NCBI RefSeq assembly: GCF_028502605.1
Contig: NC_079237.1
Coordinates: forward strand, 930,001-994,000
DNA from: Trichoderma breve
Lineage: Eukaryota > Ascomycota > Sordariomycetes > Hypocreales > Hypocreaceae
Direction of reading: 5' to 3'
DNA length: 64,000 nt
Part shown: one piece after another, positions 32,133 through 43,943 of the stretch
Layout of the letters: each line of letters begins with the position of its first letter
Position numbering within the stretch: position 1 is the first letter of the stretch
Program-made: the position numbers and the translations under genes
The notes under the pieces: generated by a model
Database searches by the model: none
What the model was told of the DNA's origin: nothing
Seen by the model: the letters and a program-made list of their open reading frames with translations, nothing else

Positions 32133-35100
32133 TTTGGCGTTGTGCCTCCTTGTTTTCCTTTTTTCTTTTTTTTAGAGAGAGATTTCCTTTCAGTTGGACA
32201 GAAACAGCATATGCTTTCAGATACCCATTTGTCATGAGAGAGGGATTTTGAGTACCGGATTATCAACAAAGATCTTCTTTGGAGTGATGAAATTGTGCCG
32301 GGGGCGCTCAATGGACATACGGACTGGAGTTATTCGAATCGGGAATTGGGTCAGCGTCGGGACATATTGTGTAACTACTGTCCAATTTGAGGTGGCCTGG
32401 ATGTTCAATCCGGAAGATAACACATCTGGCCTTTCGCCGATCCAATCGCTGGATCATTATATAATACATTATCTTCGTATAATCGCTAAGACGTGTTATT
32501 CCAGGTGCTGGTGATATGTGATATTTTGGCACAGCTAGCCATGGACTTCGTGTCGCCCTCCATCGCGAACAGTCAGAAAGTTCTAGTGTCCTGTTATATA
32601 ATTTTGTGATTATACATGGGCTCTTCATAGATCGATGTGTAATGATTGGCTCGAGTGTGTGGTAGATTTACGGACTGTACAAAATTTGAACCGTTCAAGA
32701 AGAAGTCTTTGTTAGAATTGTAAGATAGCCATTGGCAGTGACTTAGGGATTACAACGGCATGTCTTCAACCTGTATAATGATCGAATAATGGCCTGCTAT
32801 ATTACGAACTGCAATATTGATGTCTATTTTGGATCCTTTTAAAACATCCCAACTGCTTACTAGCTGTTTTGAGCAAAGAGAGGGCTCAACCATATGCAGC
32901 TATCGCGCCGCAATCAGGTATTTGCTCGCTGTTACAGCACTGATCATTCCCGAATCAACGACGGCTTCTTTGGTAGGTGAGATCAATGAGATCAGTGAGA
33001 CCATGGATCTTTACTCTATCATTGCAAACAGCTTGCATTATTATCCGCGGCGTCCATTTCTATGGCTTTATAATGTTGGGAGTGAACACCACTGTCTGCT
33101 CGGTTCAAGTGGTTGCTTGTTTGACTTTGTTCACTCTTCATCCCCTGGCAATATTGCATGGATGTCAGCAAAAGTAGTCTTGTCTTCTTTCTCTCTTTCC
33201 ATGTGTGTCATCACGTCGTCAACCAGACCACAGATAGGTAGAATTGGCAAACAGAGTATCGAGATGAAGTACCAGGGGTTGATGTATTCGTGTGCGACAA
33301 TTTGTAATTCAAAACACAGAAAATTTGCAATGGAAGTAAAAAGGTATAGTTCTGGGGCGTAACCAGAGTCTTGGGCATTTCAACTCAAAGTCGTCCGTCA
33401 GTCTTCGCATGACGCCTCACATTGCAATCGCACTCATATTACCAGTGCTCCCATCCAAGCATCCTGGCCATGTTGCATATATTCGTGCCAAATGGAGAAT
33501 AAGTCTACAAGCCTGTAGCCTACTTTACACGCTACACTACCTTTTGTATCAAGATGGAATGATGAGACTTGGATGCAAGATATCCAGCTAAGATCTCAGT
33601 TAGAACTAGCAACCTCTGAGCATATCAACAATTTCTCTTTGTTACTCCATCCCCTTTCGCGCAAAGTATCTCTCTTTTCGCTTCTCTAGTCTACATACTC
33701 ACTTTAACACACGTTATATTTATAGCCAGGTAGAATGACCATGATCATACGAAATGAGAATCGTGCGTGTCATTTGAAGGCGGCATTTTACAGGATAACT
33801 CGTATATGCTTGGGCCACTCTAGAGAAAACCGGCACACGATGATTGTAATCGGATTGGAATATGCTCTATCTACACCACATCGAATAGTGTTAACATAAT
33901 TGGTTGGCTTGAATGTGGTGTTGCTACAGGCATCAAGACATGAGAGGGTTGCATTCTCTCTCGGCCTTCGCCTATAAGTTGTATACTCTAAATTATGTCG
34001 CAGACTGTAGAGCGAAACAAGGCAATGCTGCTTTCTAAATAGTCGAATTTTCTTGATCCTTCTGGGAACTGACAACTAATGTAGCAGCATAATGCAGGAT
34101 GCGCGGCCCGATCACCGCATTTCAAGCACCTCATGCAGGAATAGGCTACGTGGAAGTGCCGTCAGAAATATAGAATCCTTCGTATAAATTGTCGGTTGGA
34201 GAAAAGCCGAGGATTTCGGCTCCAAAACTCCACACACGTTTCGTTTTCATGTGTCTGCCCAGCCAATTGAAGAGAAGGACAGTATCTCATTACTTGCCTG
34301 CACTCAAAATTGCAGCACCATGTGTATGAGTCGGTGTAGGCCTACTCAGCAAAAGGAGTGTCAGAAATTGGGATTGAAGCCATTTCCTGGAGAGGGCCAG
34401 CTGTAATAAGTTTCCAGATGCATCAGCAGTTTATAATCTGGATGGGGGTCATCAGCTTACAGCTCAATTATTGGAGTGCTCGAAAATCCAAGTATTCATG
34501 AGATTCTCCCCTGAGCCTGACATACAAAGAGATATTCACGCATATAAATAGTAACCATTTTGTTTAATAATCTTGTCCACGTCTTTAGCATGTAATTTTC
34601 CATCTTTTTGTGCTCCGTCTCACCATTTACAGTACGAAGAGGATATCGTCGTCTATTCTTACTTAAACATGAATCTTAATTATGGCCTCCCCACCTCAAA
34701 TCCTTTATTTGGCAGTAGGGTAACATTCCTTGTAAATTCAGCGCTTACATCTACTGGGATCATAATGTATGCGCCGTATCGTGACGACGGAATATCCGCT
34801 GGACAAGCTGATTCGCGAATCATCCTCGGTTATGTATTCTTATTGCTTTACCTTGGTAACAAGGTTACATTTACTCATAGTTCGGGTGTCAGATTACCGT
34901 TGAACCATAATCCTAACCCTACATACTATAGATCCTTGGTCAGACGATTCCCCGTGGCTACCAATCTGCTTGGCTGGTTCATTCACAGATGCGAAGCCAA
35001 GTTCTCGCTTGTGTGCATTGTATGATGCAAGTGTGCATGATCGATAGTATACCAAAAATCTCGTCCGGCACTTAGCTTAGGGTATAACTTGTGATGTGAT

Positions 35101-37422
35101 ATGGCGTTTAGGTATCGAGGATGGGTAGTAATATTATATAACTATTGAACGAACACTGGGCAGCGTCGACCATTTGCATCTGTATCTATGCCTGATCGTA
35201 TTAATGACGGATGACTTACATCCGGACAGGAGCATGGGGGATGGAGTTTATACTACGTTCCATTCTTCGACGAATGAATCAAGTACCGCAAGGAACATAC
35301 TATGAACTTTGAGCAGTTCCCCCAAGAAGCACGAAATGCCGGATCGACCAGCATCGTATAGCATACGGCGCATGCATTGTCGAAGGATCCGAGAACGAGT
35401 GTCTGTGAAATAACAGTCATGACGCTTAGAAAGCCGTTTTCTGACCACAAATTGGAAGTCTGCTTTACTCTAATCATGCACGGGGGCCATTATTCCTGGT
35501 TCACCCCCTGGATGCTGCGCGCGTCTAGGATTGCGCGCCTAAGTTCTTCATTTGGATAAAGCCTTGTATAAGCCAGCGCCCTCAGCCTAAGACAAAATAT
35601 CGCAAAGAAGAACAAATCCGGAAGCTCAATTGTTTCCCAGCTGCCCACAACGGATCACTCGTAGTGAGATTATGGGGCCAGCCCGCATCGCCCTACTGGC
35701 TCCTATCGGGCAATTAGAGCTTGTTCATAGCCAACCGACAGAAGCCAAGCCGGTTGGTCGGCTGGCAAGTCAACTCGTCTGTGGTTTTAGTGGCAAATCA
35801 TTGAGATATTTCCGCATCCGCCGGTATACGGTAAGGATGGTGAACAAGGAAGTGATTCATCCAGGGGGAAGCTGGCCCAGAGTCCCTTCAGCCTTCCTCT
35901 ACTCTCCAGCATCACAGCGGTCGGCTCCGATGAATTGCGACTGATGCGATGTGATGCGTGCAGTGTAAACTGTTAATGGTTGGCTGGCGATCTGGGTGAA
36001 CCGTATGATCGTCGGTTGCGTATGTCGTATCTGCCGCCCATAGCCCATCATCATCTCATCTCACATCAAGAAACCCAGATATCCATCTGTTTGTGGGTTC
36101 GCCGCCAAAACTTGCTGCAACGAGATGCGCGTAGGATCCCTGTTATGCTATCTGTTATGCGCTTCCTTAACCTTATGTAAACCCTGTCAAGTTGCTTGGT
36201 CTGAGTTAGGATGAACGCTAGTTATGCGTGTGAGACCGCCATGGCCGAGTAAAGACCCATATGAACATAATCTCCGTTATTAGACGGTTTAGACGGCGTT
36301 TCAGTTCTTTGCTGGCAAAGCACTTGCCTATCGCCGTGAAGTAAGAGACATATCGTGGGCTCTTGATCTTGAAGCTAGAAAGTATGAATCTTTCCTCATA
36401 TCGTACTTCGGAAGCAAAAGATAACAAATGGAATCATTGCTCGAGATTTGAGAATACGAGCATCGTTAATTGTATCAGCAGTCCCTCAGCCCACATAGCG
36501 CGCCCACTCGGTGATAATTCCTGTAAACCCAGCGACTCAAAGAGGCAACTCATAAACAACGTGGAAACCATACGCGGGGGTTGCATCACACTGTCGTATC
36601 AATGACAGGAGCTGTGATTTTATTGTTGTCCCTATTCCCAAATGATGATTATTTACCTCCAAATTGGGATATTTTGTTTCTGGCAATCTTGATAGAAGAA
36701 CGAGCCAAGAAGAAAATGTGATATTATTCCTTAGCATCTGTGCTTTGGCTATACAAAATCTTCAAAACCAAGTACAGCGACCAACTAAGCAGTATCTCAA
36801 TGCCATCAAAAAGAGGTAGTTCATACAGAAAGGAGTTGAGTTGATGCTGCAAACGACTCTATTGCTTGATATTCCACATTCGCCGAAAGCCGCATATTGG
36901 AGGCATCCACGTACAGTTGCATACAATATCAAGGGCTTACGTCGGCAAATGTACATGTATTCCCGAACCACCGCCAGCCTCGTGTCATCCTTCGAAGCCA
37001 ATCATCAAGACTAAGATTGCCATGCTCAAACAGGAGGAATCGTATGCAGCTGGTAATCGCATCTCCCCGGCCAGCACAGACCATACCATCTTCATTCGGC
37101 CACACTCACAGGGGTGGTGTGAGAAACTCCATACGGCTAGCATCGCTAACCGATCCTTTGGACCTCATTCCCGTTTGAGAGGGTTGAATCAAGGCTCACT
37201 CCAGGGATGAAGCCGATGAGCCGATGCTGAGGATCATCCTTCGGCAAAGGACCTACCGAGCTTATATGCTCTTTTACCGTCTATGACGCCGACCCTGGTC
37301 CACTGAAATACAAACTTATATATAAGCTAGTATCACTTCCCTTCAAATAAAGACACTATCCGCAAGATCCTCCACTGCTAAAGCATCCTTTCAACCAAAG
37401 GAGTCAACTCAAGTTGATCACC
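32133..37422. other. 5.3-kb gene-poor region
   Basis: The longest stretch without a supported gene. The only ATG frame of note is 32820-33362 (180 codons), with no recognised family and no conserved-looking neighbour exons. No tRNA B box, terminal repeats or transposase remnants were seen. The last part contains the chitosanase promoter, with a TATATATAAG motif at 37317-37326, about 100 bp before the ATG. Confidence 0.4.
37317..37326 (+). promoter_or_regulatory. TATA-like element before the chitosanase gene
   Basis: TATATATAAG about 97 bp upstream of the start codon, a normal distance for a strongly expressed fungal secreted-enzyme gene. No other core motif was assigned. Confidence 0.45.
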
Positions 37423-38754
37423 ATGGCTTCCTTCAAGACTGCTGTCCTCGCTTCCCTTGCCGGTGCCGCTGCTGCCCGCTCGGTGCCCGCCAACGTCCAG
37501 AGCCTCTACAACTCCATCGTTTCCCAGGGCTCTTGCAGAAGCCCTCTCGCCACCGGCTTTTACAGCTCGGATGGTGATGGTGGTAGTAAGTGTCACTTCA
37601 ACTCAATATCAACATCTAAAGAGTATGACTAACACATTTCCCTTCACATAGCCACTAGCTACTGTGGTGACCATCTTGCCGATTATGGTATCGTCTACCT
37701 TCAGGGCACCAACGGCAGACTTGCCAACATGGACATCGACTGTGATGGTATCCAGGGCGGCCCTGCTGATGATGGCCGCTGCGGCGACTCTGGTGATACC
37801 CAAGATGTCACCGCCTTCTCTGATACCGTCCGAGGCTATGGCACCGGCCAGAGGGATCTTGACGCCAATGCCCACCCCTATGTCGTTTTTGGTAACGAGG
37901 GTAGCGGAAACTGGGACACTTGGGATCCTCAATCCGTTGGCGTTGAGCCCCTCTCCGTCATGGCTGTTGTCTGCAACAACCAGCTGGTAGGAACTTGCCC
38001 CTACTCCCCCCTTGATGAGCTGCCCTGATTGATATACCTTTCTTAGATCTACGGTGTTTGGGGTGATACCAACGGTGACGACGGCGACTTCCCTGTCGTT
38101 GGCGAGGCCTCCATCTCTCTTGCTACCGCCTGTTTTGGCGAAAGCATAAACGGTAACAACGGCCACGACCAGACTGATGTTCTCTACATCGCCTTCACCG
38201 GCTCCAGCGCCGTCCCCGGTGCCAGAGGTGCTTCGTGGAACGCCCAGGACTACAACGACTTCGAGAACAGCATCAGCGCCCTCGGTGACAGCCTCGTTGC
38301 TCGTATCGGCACCACTGGTGGTGGCGACCCTGGCAACGGCGGCGGCGGTGATCCAGGCAACGGTGGTTCCGGTGGTGATTGTTCATGGGAGGGTCACTGC
38401 GCTGGCGCATCTTGCGGAAGTGATGATGACTGCTCTGATGACTTGACTTGCAGCAACGGATTCTGCGGCGGCAGCCCTCCTAGTGGCGGCAACGGTGGTG
38501 GTAATGGCGGCGGCAGTTCCGGTGATTGTTCATGGGAGGGCCACTGTGCTGGTGCCTCTTGCGGTAGCGACGACGACTGCTCTGACGATCTTACTTGCTC
38601 CAATGGCTTCTGCGGTGGTAGCTCTGGTGGTAACAGCGGCGGCGGCGGCAGTAACAACTGCTCTTGGGCCGGTCACTGCGCTGGCGCGTCTTGTGGCAGT
38701 GATGATGATTGCTCTGACGACCTCTTCTGCTCCAACGGCCGATGCACAAATTAA
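37423..38754 (+). CDS. Secreted GH75 endo-chitosanase with three cysteine-rich repeats
   Basis: Hydrolyses beta-1,4-linked glucosamine in chitosan outside the cell. Exons 37423-37585, 37652-37986 and 38047-38754 give 401 residues. A signal peptide ([18 protein letters not shown]) precedes the GH75 domain ([20 protein letters not shown]... ending near LVARIGTT). The expected catalytic pair is Asp173 in WGDTNG and Glu186 in VVGEAS; their spacing of 13 equals that of the acid pair I recall for the Fusarium GH75 enzyme. After Gly-rich linkers come three 29-residue modules with six cysteines each (C-x5-C-x4-C-x5-C-x5-C-x4-C). These may bind polysaccharide, but that is inferred. The linkers are rich in GGGG and GGN. 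Both introns are GT-AG. Confidence 0.93.
38380..38745 (+). repeat. Three in-frame 87-bp cysteine-module repeats within the chitosanase
   Basis: Copies at 38380-38466, 38527-38613 and 38659-38745 encode modules that begin CSW and end SNGFC or SNGRC. Protein identity is nearly complete, while third codon positions differ between copies. That pattern fits duplication followed by selection on the protein. Confidence 0.9.
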
Positions 38755-38985
38755 GAGGGCTAACAAAAGAAATTGTGGCGAGTGGGGAGCCAAGGTGGAA
38801 TTCTCACATTCTTGTATATAATTTCAGCGTAGCAAGGGGGAGGTGGACGAGTCCAGGTATATAGGAGAAGTCAAGTATATAGGCGAGGTCAATAAATGGT
38901 GTATTGATCGGGAAACCAAGCTTTGATCAAGCGAAACCTAATGTATCTTCCTGTTTTAAAATGCGTGAAACCAGCTCCGAGTTGC

Positions 38986-41125
38986 TTATGATCCGACAAT
39001 CTTGATACGCCCTTCGAGCACGGGTGCTATCACTCTCGTCCAGTCCACGGCACACTCGGCCTCTTTCAGGGAGTCGCAAACACAACCCTTAACACCTGCT
39101 TTATGAGCCCAGCGGCCCCAAAACTTTCTCATCAACAATATCTCAAGGTCAAGCTGGCTATCTGAATCGCTTCCCGAGTGGTCGCTCTCTGTACCGGCTT
39201 CAAAATGGGCGTCATCATCTTCATCATGAGGCTTCTTGCTGTAGCCCAGCCTTGATCGCAGGAACTTGCGCCAGGGATCCTTATCCCCGTTTTCTTTATG
39301 CTCGTGGAGGCCAAGCCGGCCCACCTGACTTTCACCCTTGAACACCTCGGATGGTAACTGAGTGTGACCACAATCCTTTACGATATGGTTCCAGTTGTCA
39401 GACAGTTTCTTCCACTGGCCGACTGTTCGGAGGGCCATAAAGTACTGGCGGAGCATAGCAGAAAGGAGGATTCCGCTCTCTTCATCGACAATCTCTTCTA
39501 CCTCTCCTCCCTCTGACTTGACGAGCAGACTGGTGAAGCCGTCTAAGATTCCCATTAGTTAACAAGCATAGAGACACGTAAAGATTGTATCACACTTACC
39601 CTTTCCACGACCCATATAGCCCCTAGTCGCGAGAATATACAATTTCTCCGGCTCGTAAGTCTTACCGTTAATCTTGACTGACAAGATCCTCTGGCCAGAC
39701 GGCTTTGATGGATCAAACTCATATTCAATGCCTGAAACCTGAGGGAATCTCCCTTCCAAAGCAGGATACAATGAAACGCCGTTTTCTAGCGCATCCCAGA
39801 TCGCCTGCCCCTTGGCCTTTAGTAAAACAACAGGATCTTCAAAGGGAAAGCAAGAAGTGATGTCCTTGATGCGAATTGCTCCAGGAGGATAAATCTGATC
39901 ACCACGAATCGTACCACCAGCCATAATGGCACAATCAGCATTATGATAGGAACGCATAATGTCACACACAAAGTTGCCCATGTTGGACTCCTTCAAGCGG
40001 GCGGTGATAAATCGAGCATCGAGGGGCATGGCTGTCCACCCAACTGGCCTTGCGAGTGACTTTTGTAGCTTGGACGTCAAGTTGTCCACTAGTTTGGCTG
40101 TGGGCTCATCCTCGGGTACCTCGGACGTAATGTCTCTCCTCCAAATGTCAAAATCCCATCGCTTGGAATCGTCTTGCTTTCGTCGCGCCTCGATGTAGCT
40201 GAGCTGCTTAAAGTCCGTTCCAGAACGGAGGACATGAGTTCCATTTCTGAAGCTGTGAGCATAGTAGTGGTCATGTCCACCGAGGATAATGTCGATGATA
40301 CCATCTGTCTGATCGGCCAACTTGTTGTCGTTGGGCTCTCGCATATGGCTCAGGCAGATGACAATCTCAGCGCCTTCCTCTCGTAGCTTTGGTACGAGTT
40401 CCTTGGCAACGGCAGTGGCGGATTTGTAGATGAGATTTGGCGGAAGACTGTTGATGGTTGCGAGCCATTCCCTCTCACCCAGACCAATAAGGCCCACCTT
40501 GATGCCGTTGGAGGTTGTGAGCATATGAGTCCGCTTGGCGTTACCCAGCGGGACATCTTCTCCTAGGGCGGGATCTAAAACGTTGGCTAGGAGCCATGGG
40601 AATTCACACTTTTCAGCCAGGTGCTCAAACTGCTTGACTCCGAAATCCAGATCATGGTTCTAAATCAATGCAGAGGATTCGGTCAGTGGTTGTGGCTTGT
40701 GTCGAAATGAACAACATGACTTACTCCGACGCAACTGGCGTCTGTGCCAACAGCATTCAGGACGGAAACCATATGAGCTCCTATCAGCAGTAAGCATTGA
40801 TTACTTTCATTAGCATTGATATCTTGAAATTGAGAAATATACCCTTGGTAACACTACTCTCCAAGCTGGGGTTGAAGGCATCACCCGAGAACAGGGTAAG
40901 CAGCCCAGGCTGGCCTTGATACTGCTCCCCATCCTTATACTCCTTGCAGAGCGTTATGAATCTCGCCAAACCTCCCACTGGCTCTGCACTGGCCTGGTCA
41001 ACATGATAGACATCGTTGTAATGCAGAATACGCAAGTCTGGCGCTTCGGAACTGCCGCTGCTCCCAACTCGGCCTGATGAAAAGGTCACGCGAGGTTCCG
41101 CCGTAGGGGCAGTTTCTTCCCCCAT
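38986..41125 (-). CDS. 5'-nucleotidase / calcineurin-like metallophosphoesterase
   Basis: Exons 40843-41125, 40725-40780, 39600-40659 and 38986-39542 give 651 residues. The metal-binding motifs of the 5'-nucleotidase family are present: LHYNDVYHV, SGDAFNPS, VGNHDLDFG (the Asn-His-Asp is at an exon junction), SHMREPND and GGHDHYY. The C-terminal 5'-nucleotidase domain holds ESNMGNFVCDIMR and GGTIRGD. No signal peptide is seen at the chosen ATG, so a cytosolic enzyme on nucleotides or related phosphoesters is likely. The exact substrate is unknown. The tail (DEDDDAHFEAGTESDHSGSDSD) is acidic and probably disordered. All three introns are GT-AG with matching phases. It is convergent with the chitosanase gene. 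Confidence 0.87.
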
Positions 41126-41669
41126 GTTGAGATAGAGAGGGCCCTGTGCCAAAACAATGGATATAGCGGTTATAGTAGTTGGCTTTGAGATGATTGACCA
41201 CGTTTCATAAGGCCAATTGGGCTGCTATTGTCGTGTCACCGCTTCGTCAGCTCGTGACCTGCAAGTCGAGCCCAGACGTTCCGAGGCTCACGTGATACCT
41301 GTTGCATGTTGAATACGAGTACATTGTTATCGATCGTGAGTCCATCAAGGAAGGCATTGAGCTTATATCAAATTTACAATTGAGTAGTTTAATGCAAATC
41401 ATTTAAAGGAATTAATTAAACTCTGTATACTTTTTTTGAAAGTCAATTAGGTTGGATGCCTCCTTGTTGTCACCCGCGATACTCGACCGAGCCGTGCCAG
41501 GATGAATCTAGATCCAATCAAGTCCACTATTTAAAGTAGCCAATCAGCACCGGAACATTACAATGCCAACATGACAGCCAGCCAGCCACACAAACAACAT
41601 TCCTGCAAAAAGTAAATGACAAGGAACAAACTTTACCGAGAACGCAAAAAAAGAAAAAGAAATCAGAAG
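41126..41669. other. Upstream region of the 5'-nucleotidase gene and downstream of tRNA-Glu copy 1
   Basis: A 544-bp spacer containing the 5'-nucleotidase promoter. Its right end contains the T-rich Pol III termination signal of the first tRNA. No other gene was seen. Confidence 0.45.
41646..41658 (-). terminator. Pol III terminator of tRNA-Glu copy 1
   Basis: On the minus strand the tRNA is followed 11 bases later by T5, one other base and T7, a strong RNA polymerase III stop. Confidence 0.8.
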
Positions 41670-41751
41670 CTCCGATACTGGGAATCGAACCCAGGGCTGC
41701 TCGGCGCTCGTGGATGAGAGCGAGCGATGTTAGCCACTACACCATATCGGA
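41670..41751 (-). tRNA. tRNA-Glu(CTC) with a 10-nt intron
   Basis: 82 nt including discriminator G. The acceptor stem TCCGATA pairs with TATCGGA, the D arm is GTGT/ACAT and the anticodon stem GCTCG pairs with CGAGC. The loop reads C-T-CTC-A, then the intron, then C. The T arm is CTGGG-TTCGATT-CCCAG. The intron TCCACGAGCG (41705-41714) sits one base after the anticodon, the canonical 37/38 site. It is the same tRNA as the neighbour 98 bp away except for the intron. Confidence 0.95.
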
Positions 41752-41833
41752 TGTTAAGATGCTGACTAAGGAGCAAAATCTTATCATACACTCTCTCTCA
41801 GCGGATGGAGAGAAAAAATTCAGTGGAAGGAGC

Positions 41834-41838
41834 AAAAA
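41834..41838 (-). terminator. Pol III terminator of tRNA-Glu copy 2
   Basis: A T5 run on the minus strand, 11 bases past the tRNA 3' end. Confidence 0.7.
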
Positions 41839-41849
41839 GAGAAATTACT

Positions 41850-41929
41850 CTCCGATACTGGGAATCGAACCCAGGGCTGCTCGGTTCATTATTGAGAGCG
41901 AGCGATGTTAGCCACTACACCATATCGGA
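41850..41929 (-). tRNA. tRNA-Glu(CTC) with an 8-nt intron
   Basis: 80 nt. The mature part is identical by eye to the copy at 41670-41751. The intron is ATAATGAA (41885-41892) at position 37/38 and is unrelated to the other intron. All arms pair as in the sister gene. The 98-bp spacer between the copies is not duplicated. Confidence 0.95.
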
Positions 41930-42222
41930 TTGTGTGATGTTCTTGATGGCACAACTGTACGGAAACCATTACTTGAAGTCTACACAATAGCTTGGTACGA
42001 AATTTTGATAGCTCGGAGTGATTCAGTATGGATGGAATACCAAACGAACGAAAGAATCCCTTTCATCATTGCTGAAATTATGCCACATGAATTGTAACTA
42101 TCCATTGAATAGAGACTACCTTGGGTATCACACTATCGTTACTCTTTTCCAACTTCGCTCCCAAGACCAAAACATCCTCTTTTGTTCTATATACAAACGA
42201 ATGAATCGGCTCTCTAGACCCC

Positions 42223-43943
42223 TTACAGTGCTGCCTTTCCGCGTGATTCGAATGGTAGGAAAAGTGTAAGAACACCGGCAGCGATAAACAAGGCGCCACT
42301 GGTATAAACGGGCGCGGATGTCTCGAGGTTGGCAAACATGGCGATGATAGGCTGTAGTGTCCAAACAATTAGAGACGGTCACAAGAAGATTCACAGTTAT
42401 ATAAGGAGATTTCATGATACTTACAGCCATGATACCGAAAATTCGGTTAGCAGTAGCAGCAATGGCATTGCCAGTACCGCGCTGGGGCGTAGGGAAGATC
42501 TCAGGGGTGTAGCCATAGAGCACGGCATACATGACGTTGCTGCAGAAGTTGTAGGCACAGTTCCATCCAAGAAGCGATTCACTGCTCTTGGCAGTCGTGG
42601 AGCAGTACAAGAAGACACCGGTAAGAGCGGCAGAAAGAGCGAGCGTTCCCTTGCGGCCAATCCGAGGGAGCTCGACAAGCAGACCTCCGATCAAAGCTCC
42701 GGGAACACCAAGCACGGCAATGATCAAACTGTTGCGGTAAGTGAGATATGTGCTTCCATCACCAAAATCGACACCCTTGTTGGCCTGAATGAATGGCAGA
42801 AAGGCGTTGTAAAGAGGGAAACCGAGACCAATGAGAGCCCAAATAGCAGCGATGAGGCTGGTCGACAAGCCGAGCTTGAAGGTTGAGAACAAGGCTTTAA
42901 CATGCGTAGTATCGATCTTTTGAACCAGGGTTCTCTTGACAGCAGTAGAAATATCTGCCTGGAAAACATAGCCTTCGGGTTCGCAAGCCTTGAGGTCTTC
43001 GATTGTGAGCGAGCTCGTCTTACCGTTGCGCTTGGCAACCTCGTGAACTACTCGGACGGCCTCTTCATCCAGGCCCTTGCCCATGAGGTACTTGGGCGAC
43101 TCGTAAAGGGAGAAGAGCAAGAATCGAGCCAAGAACATGAGAAGCGTGATTCCACCCATGGTAATGAGAAAGTATCGCCAGCCCATGTTGTTGTGCTTGA
43201 GACATGGCTTCTCATCCTGAGCGCAAGTTAAGTTACCCAGAAGAGGCCAAGCAATCAAGTTGGCAACGACTTGAGCAATTGCCCAGTCCACAGACAAAAT
43301 AGTCAACAGGTATTGGTGAGTCGCGGGCAAAAATTCGAGAAAGATGGCCGAGTCGACGGGCAGATTGCCACCAACACCAAAGGACCAGAAACAGTCAAAG
43401 ATGCCAATGGCTGCAAAGTTGGGAGCACCAGCAGCCACCATTCCCCAGAGCGCAGTCAAGCCGAGGGTGAAGTTGAAGGCGATTTTCCGACCGAAGATGT
43501 CGCATCCGAAGCCCCAGAAGACAGCACCGGCCAAGAGACCAATGTTTTGGGCCAGAGTCAGGAGCGGCGGGCGGTTGGGGGAAAACTCATTGTTGATGGG
43601 TGTGAAGATGAGGGATGTGACAATCGGCCAAAGGTTATCAGAAGCCCAGCCAAAGCCGACGACGAAGAAGAGCTGCCATTGATACCATCCCATGCCAATG
43701 TCTTGAATCTGCATCGAGTTATGCGTTAGTCTGGCTGCATATATAAGTGGCAATGGAAGCGATAAGCAATTGGAAAACGAGGATGAGACTTACAGCGTGG
43801 TTCAGCACTTTGGCCTTTGCCTCGTATACAGGATCGAGGGCACCCTTGGGAATGACATCTTCATCACTGCCAGTGGAAATGCTCTGAGTCTCGACGGCAT
43901 CTCGGGTCGGCGCCGTCTTGCCGTCGTCTGACGGGGAACCCAT
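42223..43943 (-). CDS. MFS transporter, sugar-porter / SV2-like
   Basis: Exons 43794-43943, 42425-43708 and 42223-42351 give 520 residues. The soluble N-terminus (MGSPSDDGKTAPTRDAVE) precedes about 12 membrane helices. MFS signatures seen are the helix 2-3 loop with GCDIFGRK, the central loop start ESPKYLMGKGLDEEAVRVVHEVAKRNGK and the second-half counterpart ELPRIGRKGTLALS, as well as GYTPEIFPTPQRGTGNA near helix 10, typical of the sugar-porter/SV2 branch. The last exon supplies the final helix and ends FESRGKAAL. Introns are GT-AG in phase 0. The substrate cannot be read from the sequence; organic acids or sugars are both possible. Confidence 0.85.

Noticed and set aside
32820..33362. 180-codon ATG frame as an annotated CDS
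   Set aside because: No recognisable family, signal or consistent hydrophobic pattern; kept only as part of the gene-poor region finding.
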